From NCBI RefSeq assembly GCF_049446155.1, contig NZ_JBMSEE010000009.1:124001-188000 (forward strand): 64,000 nt of DNA, in the 5' to 3' direction. Shown piece after piece: positions 1 through 8,718 of this stretch; within the stretch, counting starts at the first letter, position 1; the number at the start of each line of letters is the position of its first letter. Source of the stretch: Rivibacter sp049446155. GTDB taxonomy: Bacteria; Pseudomonadota; Gammaproteobacteria; Burkholderiales; Burkholderiaceae_C. The notes beneath the pieces were generated by a model. It made no database searches and was not told the origin of the DNA. It was given only the letters and a program-made list of their open reading frames with translations. Made by a program: the position numbers and the translations under genes.

Positions 1-467
1 AACTCGCGCTGCTTCAGCGCGACCGCCTCGCCGCGGTACATCACCGAGCACAGCTCGGGCTGCAACACGAAGTCGCCGTAGCGGTGTGCGGCACGCGGGT
101 TTTCGTAGACGCGCCGAAGCAGCGCCAGAACGCGCGCCTTCAGCTCGGCGCCGCGCACCGGCTTGACCAGGTAGTCGTCGGCGCCGCTGCTCAGGGCCTG
201 CACGACGTCGCGCTCGTCGTCGCGGTGGGTGACGAGGATCACCGGCGTGCGGGCGCGATGCTGCAGTCGCAGCGTGCGCAGCACGTCCAGGCCCACCATA
301 TCGGGCAGCTCCCAGTCGAGCAGCATCAGGTCGAAGGTGGAGCGCTTCAGCGCCTGCAGCAGGGCCGCACCGGTTTCGAAGCGGTGACAGTCATGGCCGA
401 GGGCCTCGACGGCGCGCGAGAGGAGTTCGAGCTGGTGGATATCGTCGTCGAGAACGGCGACCTGCAT
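1..467 (-). CDS. OmpR-family response regulator (C-terminus cut by window edge)
   Basis: A two-component response regulator that would be phosphorylated by a partner sensor kinase and bind DNA. The N-terminus MQVAVLDDD has the acidic pocket, LMLLDWELPD holds the phospho-acceptor Asp near residue 53, and YLVKP contains the conserved Lys of the receiver domain. After about residue 120 the sequence RYGDFVLQPE...LKQRE looks like the start of an OmpR/PhoB winged-helix domain, whose recognition helix lies beyond base 1. The ATG at 467 was chosen because the receiver domain starts directly there; a GTG a few codons upstream is possible. No partner kinase is inside the window, so the signal and targets are unknown. 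Confidence 0.88.
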   Translation of the reverse strand, partial: MQVAVLDDDIHQLELLSRAVEALGHDCHRFETGAALLQALKRSTFDLMLLDWELPDMVGLDVLRTLRLQHRARTPVILVTHRDDERDVVQALSSGADDYLVKPVRGAELKARVLALLRRVYENPRAAHRYGDFVLQPELCSVMYRGEAVALKQRE

Positions 468-675
468 GACCGACGGCACTTTCCTGATGACCAGCGGCGA
501 TTCTGACGCGCAGGACGAAATTTCGCTCTCGCCCATCTCGGGGCGTGGGCATCAGGATCTGATGAACTTCGCACGCAGGCGGCCTTGCACGGCACGATGA
601 CAAGCTCGCGTCAGCGTCGTGCGGCAGACGGGCCCGGCGCGCGAGTCGCGGGCGCCGGGGTCCGAAGCGCTGCGA

Positions 676-1638
676 CTACGCGGCGCGCGCCACCGGCACG
701 ACATGCACGAGCATGTCGTCCACCATCGCTTCCAGATCGAACTGCGGCGCCCAGCCCCAGTCGCGGCGCGCGACGCTGTCGTCGATCGACTGCGGCCAGC
801 TCTCGGCGATGGCCTGGCGGAAGTCGGGCGCGTAGCTGATCGAGAACGACGGCAGCCGGCGCTGGATCGCCGCGGCCAGCTCGGCCGGCGTGAAGCTGAT
901 GCCGGCCAGGTTGTACGAGCCGCGCTCGCGAATGCGCTCGGCGGGTGCATCCATCAGCGCCAGCGTCGCGCGGATCGCGTCGGGCATGTACATCATGGGC
1001 AACGCCGTGTCGGCCGCGAGGAAACAGCTGTAGCGGCCGTCGCGCTTGGCGGCATGGAAGATGTCGATCGCGTAGTCGGTCGTGCCGCCGCCGGGCTGCG
1101 CCTTGTAGCTCACGAGGCCCGGGTAGCGCAGGCTGCGCACGTCGACGCCATGGTGGGCGTGGTACCAGCGGCACCAGCCCTCGCCGGCGAGCTTGCTGAT
1201 GCCGTAGACCGTGCTCGGCTCCATCACCGTGGTCTGCGGCGTGCGCTGCCTGGGCGTTGTCGGCCCGAACGCGGCGATCGAGCTGGGCCAGAAGACGCGC
1301 AGGCTGCGCTCGCGCGCGAGCTCGAGCACGTTGAGCAGACTGGCCATGTTGAGCTGCCAGGCCCAGTCGGGATGCTGCTCGCCGCGCGCCGACAGCGCGG
1401 CCGCGAGCAGGTAGACCTGGCCAATGTCGTGGCGCTCGATCGCGCGTTCGAGCGAGGGCTTGTCGAGTGCGTCGAGTCGCTCGTAGCGCAGCGCGGGCAA
1501 GGCTTGCGCGAGCGGCGAGGACGGCGCGATGTCGCTCGCGACCACGGCGTCCGCGCCATGGCGCGCGGCCAGCGCCTCGGTGAGCTCGGTGCCGATCTGG
1601 CCGTTGGCGCCGATGACGAGGATGCGCCCACTGCTCAT
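676..1638 (-). CDS. tdh: L-threonine 3-dehydrogenase, SDR/epimerase type
   Basis: Oxidises L-threonine to 2-amino-3-ketobutyrate with NAD+, the first step of the threonine-to-glycine route. The 320-residue protein is an extended short-chain dehydrogenase: the Rossmann glycine motif GANGQIG is at residues 10-16 and the catalytic YxxxK (Y145, K149) lies in STVYGISK. It resembles UDP-glucose 4-epimerases, but the gene immediately upstream is 2-amino-3-ketobutyrate CoA ligase, ten bases away, which makes the SDR-type threonine dehydrogenase the better assignment. The start has a good ribosome site (GAGGAGG, about 5 bases ahead). It is unrelated to the zinc alcohol-dehydrogenase type Tdh of E. coli. 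A nucleotide-sugar epimerase is the less likely alternative. Confidence 0.87.
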   Translation of the reverse strand: MSSGRILVIGANGQIGTELTEALAARHGADAVVASDIAPSSPLAQALPALRYERLDALDKPSLERAIERHDIGQVYLLAAALSARGEQHPDWAWQLNMASLLNVLELARERSLRVFWPSSIAAFGPTTPRQRTPQTTVMEPSTVYGISKLAGEGWCRWYHAHHGVDVRSLRYPGLVSYKAQPGGGTTDYAIDIFHAAKRDGRYSCFLAADTALPMMYMPDAIRATLALMDAPAERIRERGSYNLAGISFTPAELAAAIQRRLPSFSISYAPDFRQAIAESWPQSIDDSVARRDWGWAPQFDLEAMVDDMLVHVVPVARAA

Positions 1639-1648
1639 GCCCGCCTCC

Positions 1649-2845
1649 TCACTTCACCAGGCCGAGCTCGCGGCCGGCTTGCGCGAACGCGGCCACCGCG
1701 CGCTCGAGCTGCGCGCGGTCATGCGCCGCCGAGAGCTGGGTACGGATGCGCGCCTGCCCTTGCGGCACCACCGGGTAGAAGAAGCCGACCACGTAGACGC
1801 CCAGCTCCAGCAGGCGCTTGGCGAGCTGCTGCGCCTTGACGGCGTCGTAGACCATGATCGGCACGATCGCGTGCTCGCCCGGCTTGATCTCGAAGCCGGC
1901 GTCCTGGATGGCCTGGCGGAAGTAGCGCGTGTTGTCCTCGAGCTTGTCGCGCAGCGCGGTGCTTTCGCTGAGCAGGTCGAGCACCGCCAGCGACGCGCCG
2001 GCGATCGCGGGCATCAGCGTGTTGGAGAACAGATAGGGCCGCGAGCGCTGGCGCAGCAGCTCGACCACCTCGCGCTTGGCGGCCGTGAAGCCGCCCGACG
2101 CGCCGCCCAGCGCCTTGCCGAAGGTGCCGGTGATGATGTCGATCTTGCCGAACACGCCGCGGTGCTCGGGCGTGCCGCGGCCGGTGCGGCCGACGAAGCC
2201 GCTAGCGTGGCATTCGTCCACGCCGACCAGCGCGCCGAAGCGGTCGGCCAGCGCGCGGATGCGGTCGAGCTGCGCGATCGTGCCGTCCATCGAGAACACG
2301 CCGTCGGTGAACACCAGCGTGAAGCGCGCGCCTGCGGCCTTGGCTTCCTCGAGGCAGCGCTCGAGGTCGGCCATGTCGTTGTGCTTGTAGCGAAAGCGCT
2401 TGGCCTTGCACAGGCGGATGCCGTCGATGATCGAGGCGTGGTTCAGCTCGTCGCTGACGATCGCGTCCTGCTCGCCGAGCAGCGGCTCGAACAGGCCGCC
2501 GTTGGCGTCGAAGGCCGCCGCATAGAGGATCGCGTCCTCGCAGCCGACGAACTCGGCAATGCGCGATTCGAGCCGCTTGTGCAGGTCCTGCGTGCCGCAG
2601 ATGAAGCGCACCGAACTCATGCCGTAGCCGTGCGTGCGCAGCGCCTCGTGCGCCGCCTCGATCACGCGTGGATGCGACGACAGGCCGAGGTAGTTGTTCG
2701 CGCACAGGTTGATGACCTCGCGGCCGTCGCTGGTGCGCACCAGCGCGCCCTGCGGCGTGACGATCACGCGCTCGTCCTTGAACAGGCCGGCGGCACGGGT
2801 CTGGTCGAGCTCAGCGCGGATGTGGGCAAGAAAGGCGGTGGTCAT
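1649..2845 (-). CDS. kbl: 2-amino-3-ketobutyrate CoA ligase (glycine C-acetyltransferase)
   Basis: PLP enzyme of the alpha-oxoamine synthase family that cleaves 2-amino-3-ketobutyrate with CoA to glycine and acetyl-CoA. At 398 residues it has the full family length. The PLP-binding lysine is K244 in TGTFGKALGG, and upstream motifs such as NNYLGL, GYGMSSVRFI and DECHASG match the family closely. It is the first gene of a two-gene operon with the threonine dehydrogenase, so the pair makes a complete threonine catabolic pathway. The promoter and a palindrome lie just upstream, facing an XRE-cupin regulator gene that probably controls it. No clear ribosome site is seen before the ATG. Confidence 0.96.
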   Translation of the reverse strand: MTTAFLAHIRAELDQTRAAGLFKDERVIVTPQGALVRTSDGREVINLCANNYLGLSSHPRVIEAAHEALRTHGYGMSSVRFICGTQDLHKRLESRIAEFVGCEDAILYAAAFDANGGLFEPLLGEQDAIVSDELNHASIIDGIRLCKAKRFRYKHNDMADLERCLEEAKAAGARFTLVFTDGVFSMDGTIAQLDRIRALADRFGALVGVDECHASGFVGRTGRGTPEHRGVFGKIDIITGTFGKALGGASGGFTAAKREVVELLRQRSRPYLFSNTLMPAIAGASLAVLDLLSESTALRDKLEDNTRYFRQAIQDAGFEIKPGEHAIVPIMVYDAVKAQQLAKRLLELGVYVVGFFYPVVPQGQARIRTQLSAAHDRAQLERAVAAFAQAGRELGLVK

Positions 2846-2881
2846 GGCGGTCGGCGGCTAAACTGCGTGGCGATTGGACGA

Positions 2882-2911
2882 GTTCGGTATTTCGAACTCC
2901 GATCCATTATA
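2882..2911 (-). promoter_or_regulatory. kbl-tdh promoter with operator-like palindrome
   Basis: On the minus strand a perfect -10 box TATAAT occupies 2911-2906; only a weak -35 (TTCAAT) is visible 18 bases upstream. The inverted repeat GTTCG-6-CGAAC at 2882-2897 would cover the transcription start region, a typical repressor position. It lies between kbl and a divergent XRE-cupin regulator gene, so control by that regulator is a reasonable inference. Confidence 0.6.
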
Positions 2912-2936
2912 GAGAACGAATGCCGCCGCATTGAAC

Positions 2937-3521
2937 ATGGCCCGCGCCCGCCCCGCCCCAGCTCCCGAACCGCCGCGCGTCGGTGCCACGCTCGCCCGCC
3001 TGCGCGCCGAGCAGGGGCTGTCGCTCGACGAGCTGTCGCGCAAGGCGGGGGTGTCGAAGTCGATGCTGTCGCAGATCGAGCGCAACCAGGCCAACCCGAC
3101 GGTGGCGGTGGTCTGGCGGCTGGCCAATGCGCTCGGCGTGGGCCTGGCCGGGCTGCTCGACGGCGATCAGCCGGTCGAGCCGGCGATCGTGACGGTGGCC
3201 GCGCAGGCCACGCCGACGCTGCGCAGCCCGGACGGCAGCCATGAGCTGCGCATCCTCGGGCCGATCGAGCTGGCCGGGCAGTTCGAGTGGTACGAGCTGA
3301 TTCTTCAGCCCGGCGGCGCGCTGGTGTCCCAGGCGCATGAACCGGGCTCGCGCGAGCACCTCACGGTGCTCAGCGGCAGCGTCGAAGTGACTTCAGGCGA
3401 CGAAAGCCAGCGGCTGAAGCACGGGGAGACGGCGCGCTACCGGGTGGACCGAGCGCATGCGATCCGCAACGTGGGCAAGAGCGCCGCGACGGCGCTGCTG
3501 GTGGTGATGCACAGCGCCTGA
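2937..3521 (+). CDS. XRE-family regulator with C-terminal cupin domain
   Basis: Transcription factor with an N-terminal Cro/C1-type helix-turn-helix (about residues 13-67, with the helix region LSRKAGVSKSMLSQIER) and a C-terminal cupin-2 beta-barrel (about residues 105-190, including the EPGSREHLTVLSG segment) expected to bind a small ligand. Family members of this layout usually regulate the neighbouring catabolic genes; here that is the divergent kbl-tdh threonine operon. I prefer the ATG at 2937; a TTG two codons upstream is in frame. The effector is not evident: threonine, glycine or a related amino acid would fit the context, but this is inference. Confidence 0.85.
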   Translation: MARARPAPAPEPPRVGATLARLRAEQGLSLDELSRKAGVSKSMLSQIERNQANPTVAVVWRLANALGVGLAGLLDGDQPVEPAIVTVAAQATPTLRSPDGSHELRILGPIELAGQFEWYELILQPGGALVSQAHEPGSREHLTVLSGSVEVTSGDESQRLKHGETARYRVDRAHAIRNVGKSAATALLVVMHSA

Positions 3522-3534
3522 GCCAAGTACCGGC

Positions 3535-3735
3535 TCAGCGCTTCTGGTCGAGCCGGCGTGCGCGCGCCAGGCTGCGGCGGGTGCTCTCGGCGGGAGCGAT
3601 GTAGTACGCCTCGAACTTGGGGCCCTTGTCGAGCTTGGGCTCGAAATTGCGGTCGGCCGCCTTGCGAACGGGCTGACGGTGCGTGGCTGAGTTCTGCATG
3701 GTTCGAAGTGCTTGCGAATCGGCGAGAGCTTTCAT
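3535..3735 (-). CDS. small basic hypothetical protein
   Basis: A 66-residue, strongly basic reading frame (MKALADSQALRT..., ending RRLDQKR) with no recognised domain, signal peptide or membrane segment. The composition, rich in Arg, Lys, Ala and polar residues, looks like a real small protein rather than an antisense shadow, and it fills the space between two other genes without overlap. An upstream GTG (position 3750) could add five residues. It converges with the XRE-cupin gene, leaving only 13 bases between the stops, and diverges from the amidohydrolase gene. Function unknown. Confidence 0.5.
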   Translation of the reverse strand: MKALADSQALRTMQNSATHRQPVRKAADRNFEPKLDKGPKFEAYYIAPAESTRRSLARARRLDQKR

Positions 3736-3808
3736 AACGAACGCCCCCACGGGCCGGATGACACGCCGTTCGTCGGATCACAACGCTTGCATCTGGTCGC
3801 AGGCCTCG

Positions 3809-3985
3809 AGATCGGAGCGATCTGATGCTAAGTGCTCACTTATGTTGCACATGCCGCCAAATTGTGCGCCAGACCCCCGATGGCCGTCCAGATGTGCCGG
3901 CGATCGACGGGCACGACTGCGGGCAAGCCCCCGGTTGTCAGCCCTTTGCTGCTCGTGTTCAATGAAATAGCCAGTAAATACTGGC
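3809..3985. promoter_or_regulatory. three perfect palindromes upstream of the amidohydrolase/TetR genes
   Basis: The intergenic region holds AGATCG-3-CGATCT (3809-3823), TAAGTG-2-CACTTA (3829-3842) and GCCAGTA-2-TACTGGC (3970-3985). The last is 28 bases before the amidohydrolase start and has the size and symmetry of a TetR-family operator, fitting the TetR gene at the end of this transcription unit. Operator function is inferred from symmetry and position only. Confidence 0.5.
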
Positions 3986-4012
3986 ATCAACACAAACAGC
4001 AAAGGACGCGGC

Positions 4013-5830
4013 ATGAAGCGGTCGACATGGGCATGGGCGGGCACCATCGCGGCCGCCGCAGTGGCATTGGTGGCTGGCTGCGGCGGCGACGGCGTCGAGC
4101 CGGCAACGATGGTGCTGCGCGGCGGCAAGGTCCACACGATGGACGCGCAGCGCACGGTCGCCGGCGCGATCGCGATCCGCGGCGAGCGCATCGTCGCGGT
4201 CGGCGACGACGCCTCGGTGCGGCCCTACATCGGCCGCGACACCGAGGTGATCGAGCTCGATGGCCGCATGGTGCTGCCCGGCTTCATCGACGCACACATC
4301 CACAGCGCGCTCGGCAGCCTGGAGCTCGGCAAGTGCAGCCTCGACGATGCGGCGCTGACGGTCGAACAGATCCGCGCCGCGGTGCAGGCCTGCGTGGCCG
4401 CGGCGGGGTCGGCCGAGACCGACCAATGGTTCGAGGTCGTCAACGTCAATCCGGCCGGCCTGGTGATGAACAAGGCCGACCTCGACCTGATGCTGGCGAA
4501 CCGGCCGCTGCTGCTGCGCGGCAGCGACCACCACACAGCCTGGGTCAACACGCTCGGGTTGCAACTGGCAGGCATCGATGCGTCGACGCCGGACCCGGCG
4601 GGCGGCCAGATCGAGCGCGATGCACAAGGCAACCCGACCGGCTTTCTCAAGGACCCGCCGGCGATCGAGCTGGCCGCCGCCGCGATTCCCGCGCCGACGC
4701 TGGTGCAGCGCGTGGAGAAGGCGAAGCTCGCGCTCGCGCAGCACAACGCGTTCGGCATCACCTCGATCCAGGATCCGCTCGCAACGCCCGACGTGCTCGA
4801 GGTCTATGCCGCGCTGGAACAGCAGCAAGCGCTCAGCGTGCGCGTGCGCGCCGCACTGGCCTCCATCGTGGCCGACGACGAGGCGGAGTACGCGCGCCTG
4901 AGGGCATTGCGCGACCAGTACGCGAGCGGCCACCCGCGGCTGCGCGCCGACTCGGTCAAGGTGTTCGCCGATGGCGTGATCGAGTTCCCCACGCAGACCG
5001 CGGCCGTGCTCAAACCCTATCTCGACGGCCACGGGCAGCCGACCACGAACTACGGCGGACGCTACTTCGAGCAGCCCGTGCTCAACCGCTATGTCGAACG
5101 GCTCGACAAGGAGGGCTTCACGGTCCATGTGCATGCGATCGGCGACGCCACCGCGCGTGGCGCGCTCGACGCGTTCCAGCATGCGCGCGAGCGCAACGGC
5201 GCGAGCACGCGGCGTCACCAGATCACGCACCTGCAGCTGGTCGATCCGGCCGACTTTGCACGCTTTGCGCAGCTCGACGTGATAGCCAACATGCAGCTGC
5301 TGTGGGCCATTCCGGACGTCTACACGATCGACGCGCTGAAGCCCTACATCGACGCGGCCAGCTTTCGCTACATGTACCCGGCCGCGAGCCTGCGCAATGC
5401 CGGCGCGCTGCTGGTGGGCAGCAGCGACTGGCCCGTCTCGACCGAGAACCCGCTGCTGGCGATCCAGACCGGCGTGCTGCGCACCAACCCCGAGAACGGC
5501 CTCGTGCTCAATGCCGAGGAGCGCGTGACGCTCGACGACATGCTGGCCGCCTACACGATCAATGCGGCCAAGGCGCTGCAGCAGGACGCGAACACCGGAT
5601 CGCTGGAAGCGGGCAAGCAGGCCGACGTGATCGTGCTCGACCGCGACCTCACGGCGATCGCGCCGGAGCAGATCCACGAAGCCTCGGTGCAGCTCACACT
5701 GCTCGACGGCCGGCGCGCCTTCGATGCGGCGATCGCAGATGCCGCCCGCCTCGTCGCACGCGAGAAGGCGTCGTCGCGCAGCGCCACGCTGCGTCGCGGG
5801 GCGCACTTGCATGGTCCGCACCGCGACTGA
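4013..5830 (+). CDS. amidohydrolase family 3 lipoprotein (YtcJ-like)
   Basis: Predicted metal-dependent amidohydrolase exported to the periplasm or outer membrane. The N-terminus is a lipoprotein signal with lipobox LVAGC (Cys near residue 23). The amidohydrolase signature follows: the metal-binding HxH in PGFIDAHIHS, a later His pair in FTVHVHAIGD, and the conserved Asp in VGSSDWPVSTENP, with the C-terminal QADVIVLDRD beta-strand region typical of the superfamily. The 605-residue length is normal for the YtcJ group, whose substrates are mostly unknown. The TetR gene overlaps its stop codon, implying co-transcription and a substrate-responsive control loop. Confidence 0.85.
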   Translation: MKRSTWAWAGTIAAAAVALVAGCGGDGVEPATMVLRGGKVHTMDAQRTVAGAIAIRGERIVAVGDDASVRPYIGRDTEVIELDGRMVLPGFIDAHIHSALGSLELGKCSLDDAALTVEQIRAAVQACVAAAGSAETDQWFEVVNVNPAGLVMNKADLDLMLANRPLLLRGSDHHTAWVNTLGLQLAGIDASTPDPAGGQIERDAQGNPTGFLKDPPAIELAAAAIPAPTLVQRVEKAKLALAQHNAFGITSIQDPLATPDVLEVYAALEQQQALSVRVRAALASIVADDEAEYARLRALRDQYASGHPRLRADSVKVFADGVIEFPTQTAAVLKPYLDGHGQPTTNYGGRYFEQPVLNRYVERLDKEGFTVHVHAIGDATARGALDAFQHARERNGASTRRHQITHLQLVDPADFARFAQLDVIANMQLLWAIPDVYTIDALKPYIDAASFRYMYPAASLRNAGALLVGSSDWPVSTENPLLAIQTGVLRTNPENGLVLNAEERVTLDDMLAAYTINAAKALQQDANTGSLEAGKQADVIVLDRDLTAIAPEQIHEASVQLTLLDGRRAFDAAIADAARLVAREKASSRSATLRRGAHLHGPHRD

Positions 5831-5865
5831 TGCCCGCGCCATCGGCTTCGGTATCCTGCGGCCCC

Positions 5866-6537
5866 ATGCCGGGCCCCAGGACCGAAGCCGACAGCAGCTT
5901 CTTTCGCCGCGAGCCGCGCCAGGCGCGCTCGCGCGAGATGGTCACGCGCATCCTCGCCGCCGCGCGCGTGCTGCTCGAGCGCGACGGCCTGCAGCGCCTC
6001 ACCACCAACCACATCGCGCGCGAGGCCGGCGTCGACATCGCGTCGCTCTACCAGTACTTCGCGAGCAAGGAGGCCATCCTCTACACGCTTGCGGAGCAGT
6101 GGGTGCAGCAGGTGCAAGGCGTCTATGCCCGCCATCGCGCCGCGTTCGCATCCGGCGACGACAAGACGCCGATGCTGCGGTCGCTGCGCGACGTCTTCGA
6201 TGAACTCGAGGGCCTGCCCGGCAACGACTGGAACTGGAAGCATCTCGCGCCGCCGATGGCCATCGTGCCGGTGCTGCGCGAACTTGAGGCTGAACACGAA
6301 ACAGTGACGGCGGCGTTCTGGGCCGCCTGGCTGCGACATCACGGCGTCTCGTGGCCCGATGAGCGTCTCGAGGCCTTCGCGCGCATGCTCTACGTGCAGA
6401 TCGACTCCGCGCTCACGCTCGCGGGCCGCATGCCGCCCGAGCAGGCCCGCTGGGTGCGCCGCTGGCAGCGACGACAGACCTTCGCGCTGCTGCGTGAGTG
6501 TTTTCCGCGGCGGCGCTCGGATCGCCGATGCTCTTGA
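5866..6537 (+). CDS. TetR/AcrR-family transcriptional regulator
   Basis: A 223-residue repressor-type protein. The N-terminal helix-turn-helix is clear (TNHIAREAGVDIASLYQYFASKEAILY, about residues 45-70); the rest is the helical ligand-binding domain. An in-frame ATG at 5830 overlaps the TGA of the amidohydrolase gene (TGATG) and would add 12 residues, so translational coupling is possible whichever start is used. Its genetic linkage and the palindrome 28 bases upstream of the amidohydrolase suggest that it autoregulates this two-gene unit. The ligand is unknown. Confidence 0.88.
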   Translation: MPGPRTEADSSFFRREPRQARSREMVTRILAAARVLLERDGLQRLTTNHIAREAGVDIASLYQYFASKEAILYTLAEQWVQQVQGVYARHRAAFASGDDKTPMLRSLRDVFDELEGLPGNDWNWKHLAPPMAIVPVLRELEAEHETVTAAFWAAWLRHHGVSWPDERLEAFARMLYVQIDSALTLAGRMPPEQARWVRRWQRRQTFALLRECFPRRRSDRRCS

Positions 6538-6554
6538 GCATCACTCGGAAAGCA

Positions 6555-6580
6555 AAACGCCCACTCGGCGGTGGGCGTTT
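6555..6580 (-). terminator. intrinsic terminator of the initiator tRNA gene
   Basis: Perfect 10-bp inverted repeat AAACGCCCAC / GTGGGCGTTT with a 6-base loop. Read on the minus strand it follows the tRNA and is trailed by TTTTGCTTT, so it mainly ends that transcript. It can also act on the convergent tetR transcript. Confidence 0.85.
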
Positions 6581-6607
6581 GCGGTGAGCGGAAAGCTCGA
6601 TGTTCCT

Positions 6608-6684
<77 letters not shown>

Positions 6685-6724
6685 ACTGAAGCTGAAAGTA
6701 TAGCAGGTTTCGCTTCCTCGAGCG

Positions 6725-8623
6725 CTACAGGCCCACGGCCTCGAGGCTCTTGCCAAAGCGCTCGGTGTTCTGGAACCCGATCACGCGCTGCGCCTGCTCC
6801 CGGCCTTGCGCGTCGAAGAACACGATGCCGGGCGGGCCGAACAGCTTGAAGCGCGCGAGCAACGCCTTGTCATCGGCCGAATTGGCCGTCACGTCGGCCT
6901 GCAGCAGCAGGGCCTTCTCGAGACGCGCGCGGATGGCTGTGTCGCTGAAGGTGAAGCGCTCCATCTCCTTGCAGCTCACGCACCAGTCGGCATAGAAGTC
7001 CAGCATCACGGGGCGACCGGCGCTGCGCAGCGCGGCGTCGAGTTCGGCGACGTTGCGGATGCGGCGGAAGCTCACGCCATGAGGCGCCGCGGCCGCTGGG
7101 GCGCTGCTCTTGGCGCCGGCACCACCAGCGGTCGCCGGGACTGCAGGCATGGCCGCGATGCCGGTGAACGGTGCCAGCGGCTTGAGCGGATCGTTGGCAC
7201 CGGCGGCCGCGCCAGCGAGTTGAAGCAGCGCGCCAATGCCAAGCAGCACGCCCAGCGCCTGCACGAACGGCCGCGACGCGCCGCCGTTCGACGGCGAGAA
7301 CGGGTGCAGCAGGCACGCCGCCAGCAGCAGCCACGCGCCCCAGAGCAGCAAGACCACGGGCGGCGCCACGACAGGCGAGATCATCCACACCGCCACGCCC
7401 AACAGCAGCAGGCCAAAGAAGCGCTTGACCGACTCCATCCATGCACCGGCACGCGGCAACAGGGCCCCAGCCGAGGCCCCTATGAGCAGCAGCGGGACGC
7501 TCATGCCGGCCGCCAATGCGAAGAGAGCGCCGCCACCCAACATCACATCGCGCGACTGGCTGATGTAGAGCAGCGCGCCGGCCAGCGGCGCGGCCACGCA
7601 CGGGCTCACGATCAGCGCCGACAAGCCGCCCATCACGAAGACGCCGGCCAGATGGCCGCCGCGCACGCGGTTGGCCGTACCCGACAAGCGCGCTTGCCAC
7701 GCGCTGGGCAACTGCAGCTCGTAGAAGCCGAACATCGACAGCGACAGCAGCGCCATCAACAGCGCGAACACCGTCAGCACCCACGGCGTCTGCAGTGCCG
7801 CGGCCAGGCCCTCGCCCGCCAGGCCGGCCGCCACGCCGAGCGCCGTGTAGACGAGTGCCATGCCGAGCGAGTAGCTGGCCGCCAGGCCCAGGCCGCGGCC
7901 GCGGCTGGCCGCGTGCCCGCCGCCGACGATGAGCGACGACAGGATCGGCAGCATCGGCAGCACGCAAGGCGTGAACGACAGCAGCACGCCGGCGGCGAAG
8001 AACACCGCGACGACGCTCCACCAGCGGCCGCCGCGCAGCGCCGCGTCGATACGGCCGTCGCCGGTGTTGATGTCCACTGCCACCGTGGCGGTTGCAGCAG
8101 GCGCTGCCGTGGTCAAGCCGGCGAGCGGGCCGCCACCGGCGGGGCCGCCCAGTGCCACCTTGCCGTCGCCGCCAAACCCCGCGAGGGACACGCTGACCTC
8201 GCGCGTCTGGGGTGGATAGCACAGGCCCTGGTCGGCACAGCCCTGGTTGGTGACTTGCAGCGCGAACCTTGCCGGCGCCGCCTCGACGGGCACCGCGACC
8301 ACGATCGCGCCGCGCAGGGTTTCGACGTCCTTCTCGAAGGTCTCGTCGTACTTGACCTTGCCGCGCGGCAGGTCGATCGCGCCCAGGCGCACCGCGGCAT
8401 CGGTGGCCGCGAACTTGAACTGCTCTCGATAGAGGTAGTAGCCGTCGGCCGCCTCGAAGCGCAGCTCGACCGTGCGCTCGTCGCGTGCGACCGCGCTCAG
8501 CTTGAAAGCCTGCTCCGGCGGCAGGAAGTCGTCTGCGGCACGCGCGGCGAGCGCGAGGAAGAGCAGCACAAGCAGCGCCGCGAGCATTCGGGCGGAGGCA
8601 AGGCGAACGGCGCGTGGATTCAT
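6725..8623 (-). CDS. dsbD: thiol:disulfide interchange protein DsbD
   Basis: Inner-membrane reductase that carries electrons from cytoplasmic thioredoxin to periplasmic thiol partners such as DsbC and cytochrome c maturation factors. The 632-residue protein shows all three modules: a signal peptide and N-terminal periplasmic domain with a Cys pair (GCADQGLCYPP), a central eight-helix membrane domain with one Cys in FTPCVLPMLPIL and its mate in VSPCVAAPLAG, and a C-terminal thioredoxin-like domain with the WCVSC motif. A TTG ten codons upstream is possible, but the ATG at 8623 places the signal peptide correctly. It lies downstream of rplQ, separated by a hairpin. Confidence 0.95.
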   Translation of the reverse strand: MNPRAVRLASARMLAALLVLLFLALAARAADDFLPPEQAFKLSAVARDERTVELRFEAADGYYLYREQFKFAATDAAVRLGAIDLPRGKVKYDETFEKDVETLRGAIVVAVPVEAAPARFALQVTNQGCADQGLCYPPQTREVSVSLAGFGGDGKVALGGPAGGGPLAGLTTAAPAATATVAVDINTGDGRIDAALRGGRWWSVVAVFFAAGVLLSFTPCVLPMLPILSSLIVGGGHAASRGRGLGLAASYSLGMALVYTALGVAAGLAGEGLAAALQTPWVLTVFALLMALLSLSMFGFYELQLPSAWQARLSGTANRVRGGHLAGVFVMGGLSALIVSPCVAAPLAGALLYISQSRDVMLGGGALFALAAGMSVPLLLIGASAGALLPRAGAWMESVKRFFGLLLLGVAVWMISPVVAPPVVLLLWGAWLLLAACLLHPFSPSNGGASRPFVQALGVLLGIGALLQLAGAAAGANDPLKPLAPFTGIAAMPAVPATAGGAGAKSSAPAAAAPHGVSFRRIRNVAELDAALRSAGRPVMLDFYADWCVSCKEMERFTFSDTAIRARLEKALLLQADVTANSADDKALLARFKLFGPPGIVFFDAQGREQAQRVIGFQNTERFGKSLEAVGL

Positions 8624-8650
8624 CGGCAACGACGTCAGGAGCAGATGCGA

Positions 8651-8675
8651 CAAGGCCAGCTCGAGGCTGGCCTTG
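8651..8675 (-). terminator. hairpin after rplQ, end of the alpha operon
   Basis: CAAGGCCAGC / GCTGGCCTTG, a perfect 10-bp stem with a 5-base loop, lies 44 bases beyond the rplQ stop. It lacks a T-run, so it may act as a factor-assisted terminator or as a 3'-end stabiliser. Confidence 0.6.
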
Positions 8676-8718
8676 ACACTCTATCGCTTGGGCGAACGCT
8701 GCGCGCTCGCCTGGGGCT

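Noticed and set aside
468..675. A small gene between the response regulator and the threonine dehydrogenase
   Set aside because: The available frames are arginine-rich and lack recognisable features; I see no promoter or terminator there.
619..1839. A 406-residue plus-strand frame opposite the threonine dehydrogenase
   Set aside because: Antisense shadow of a recognised enzyme with catalytic motifs on the other strand.
3832..4012. A very long plus-strand frame running from 3832 through the amidohydrolase into tetR
   Set aside because: It is out of frame with the amidohydrolase and only its last part is the TetR protein; the true start of that protein is at 5830 or 5866.
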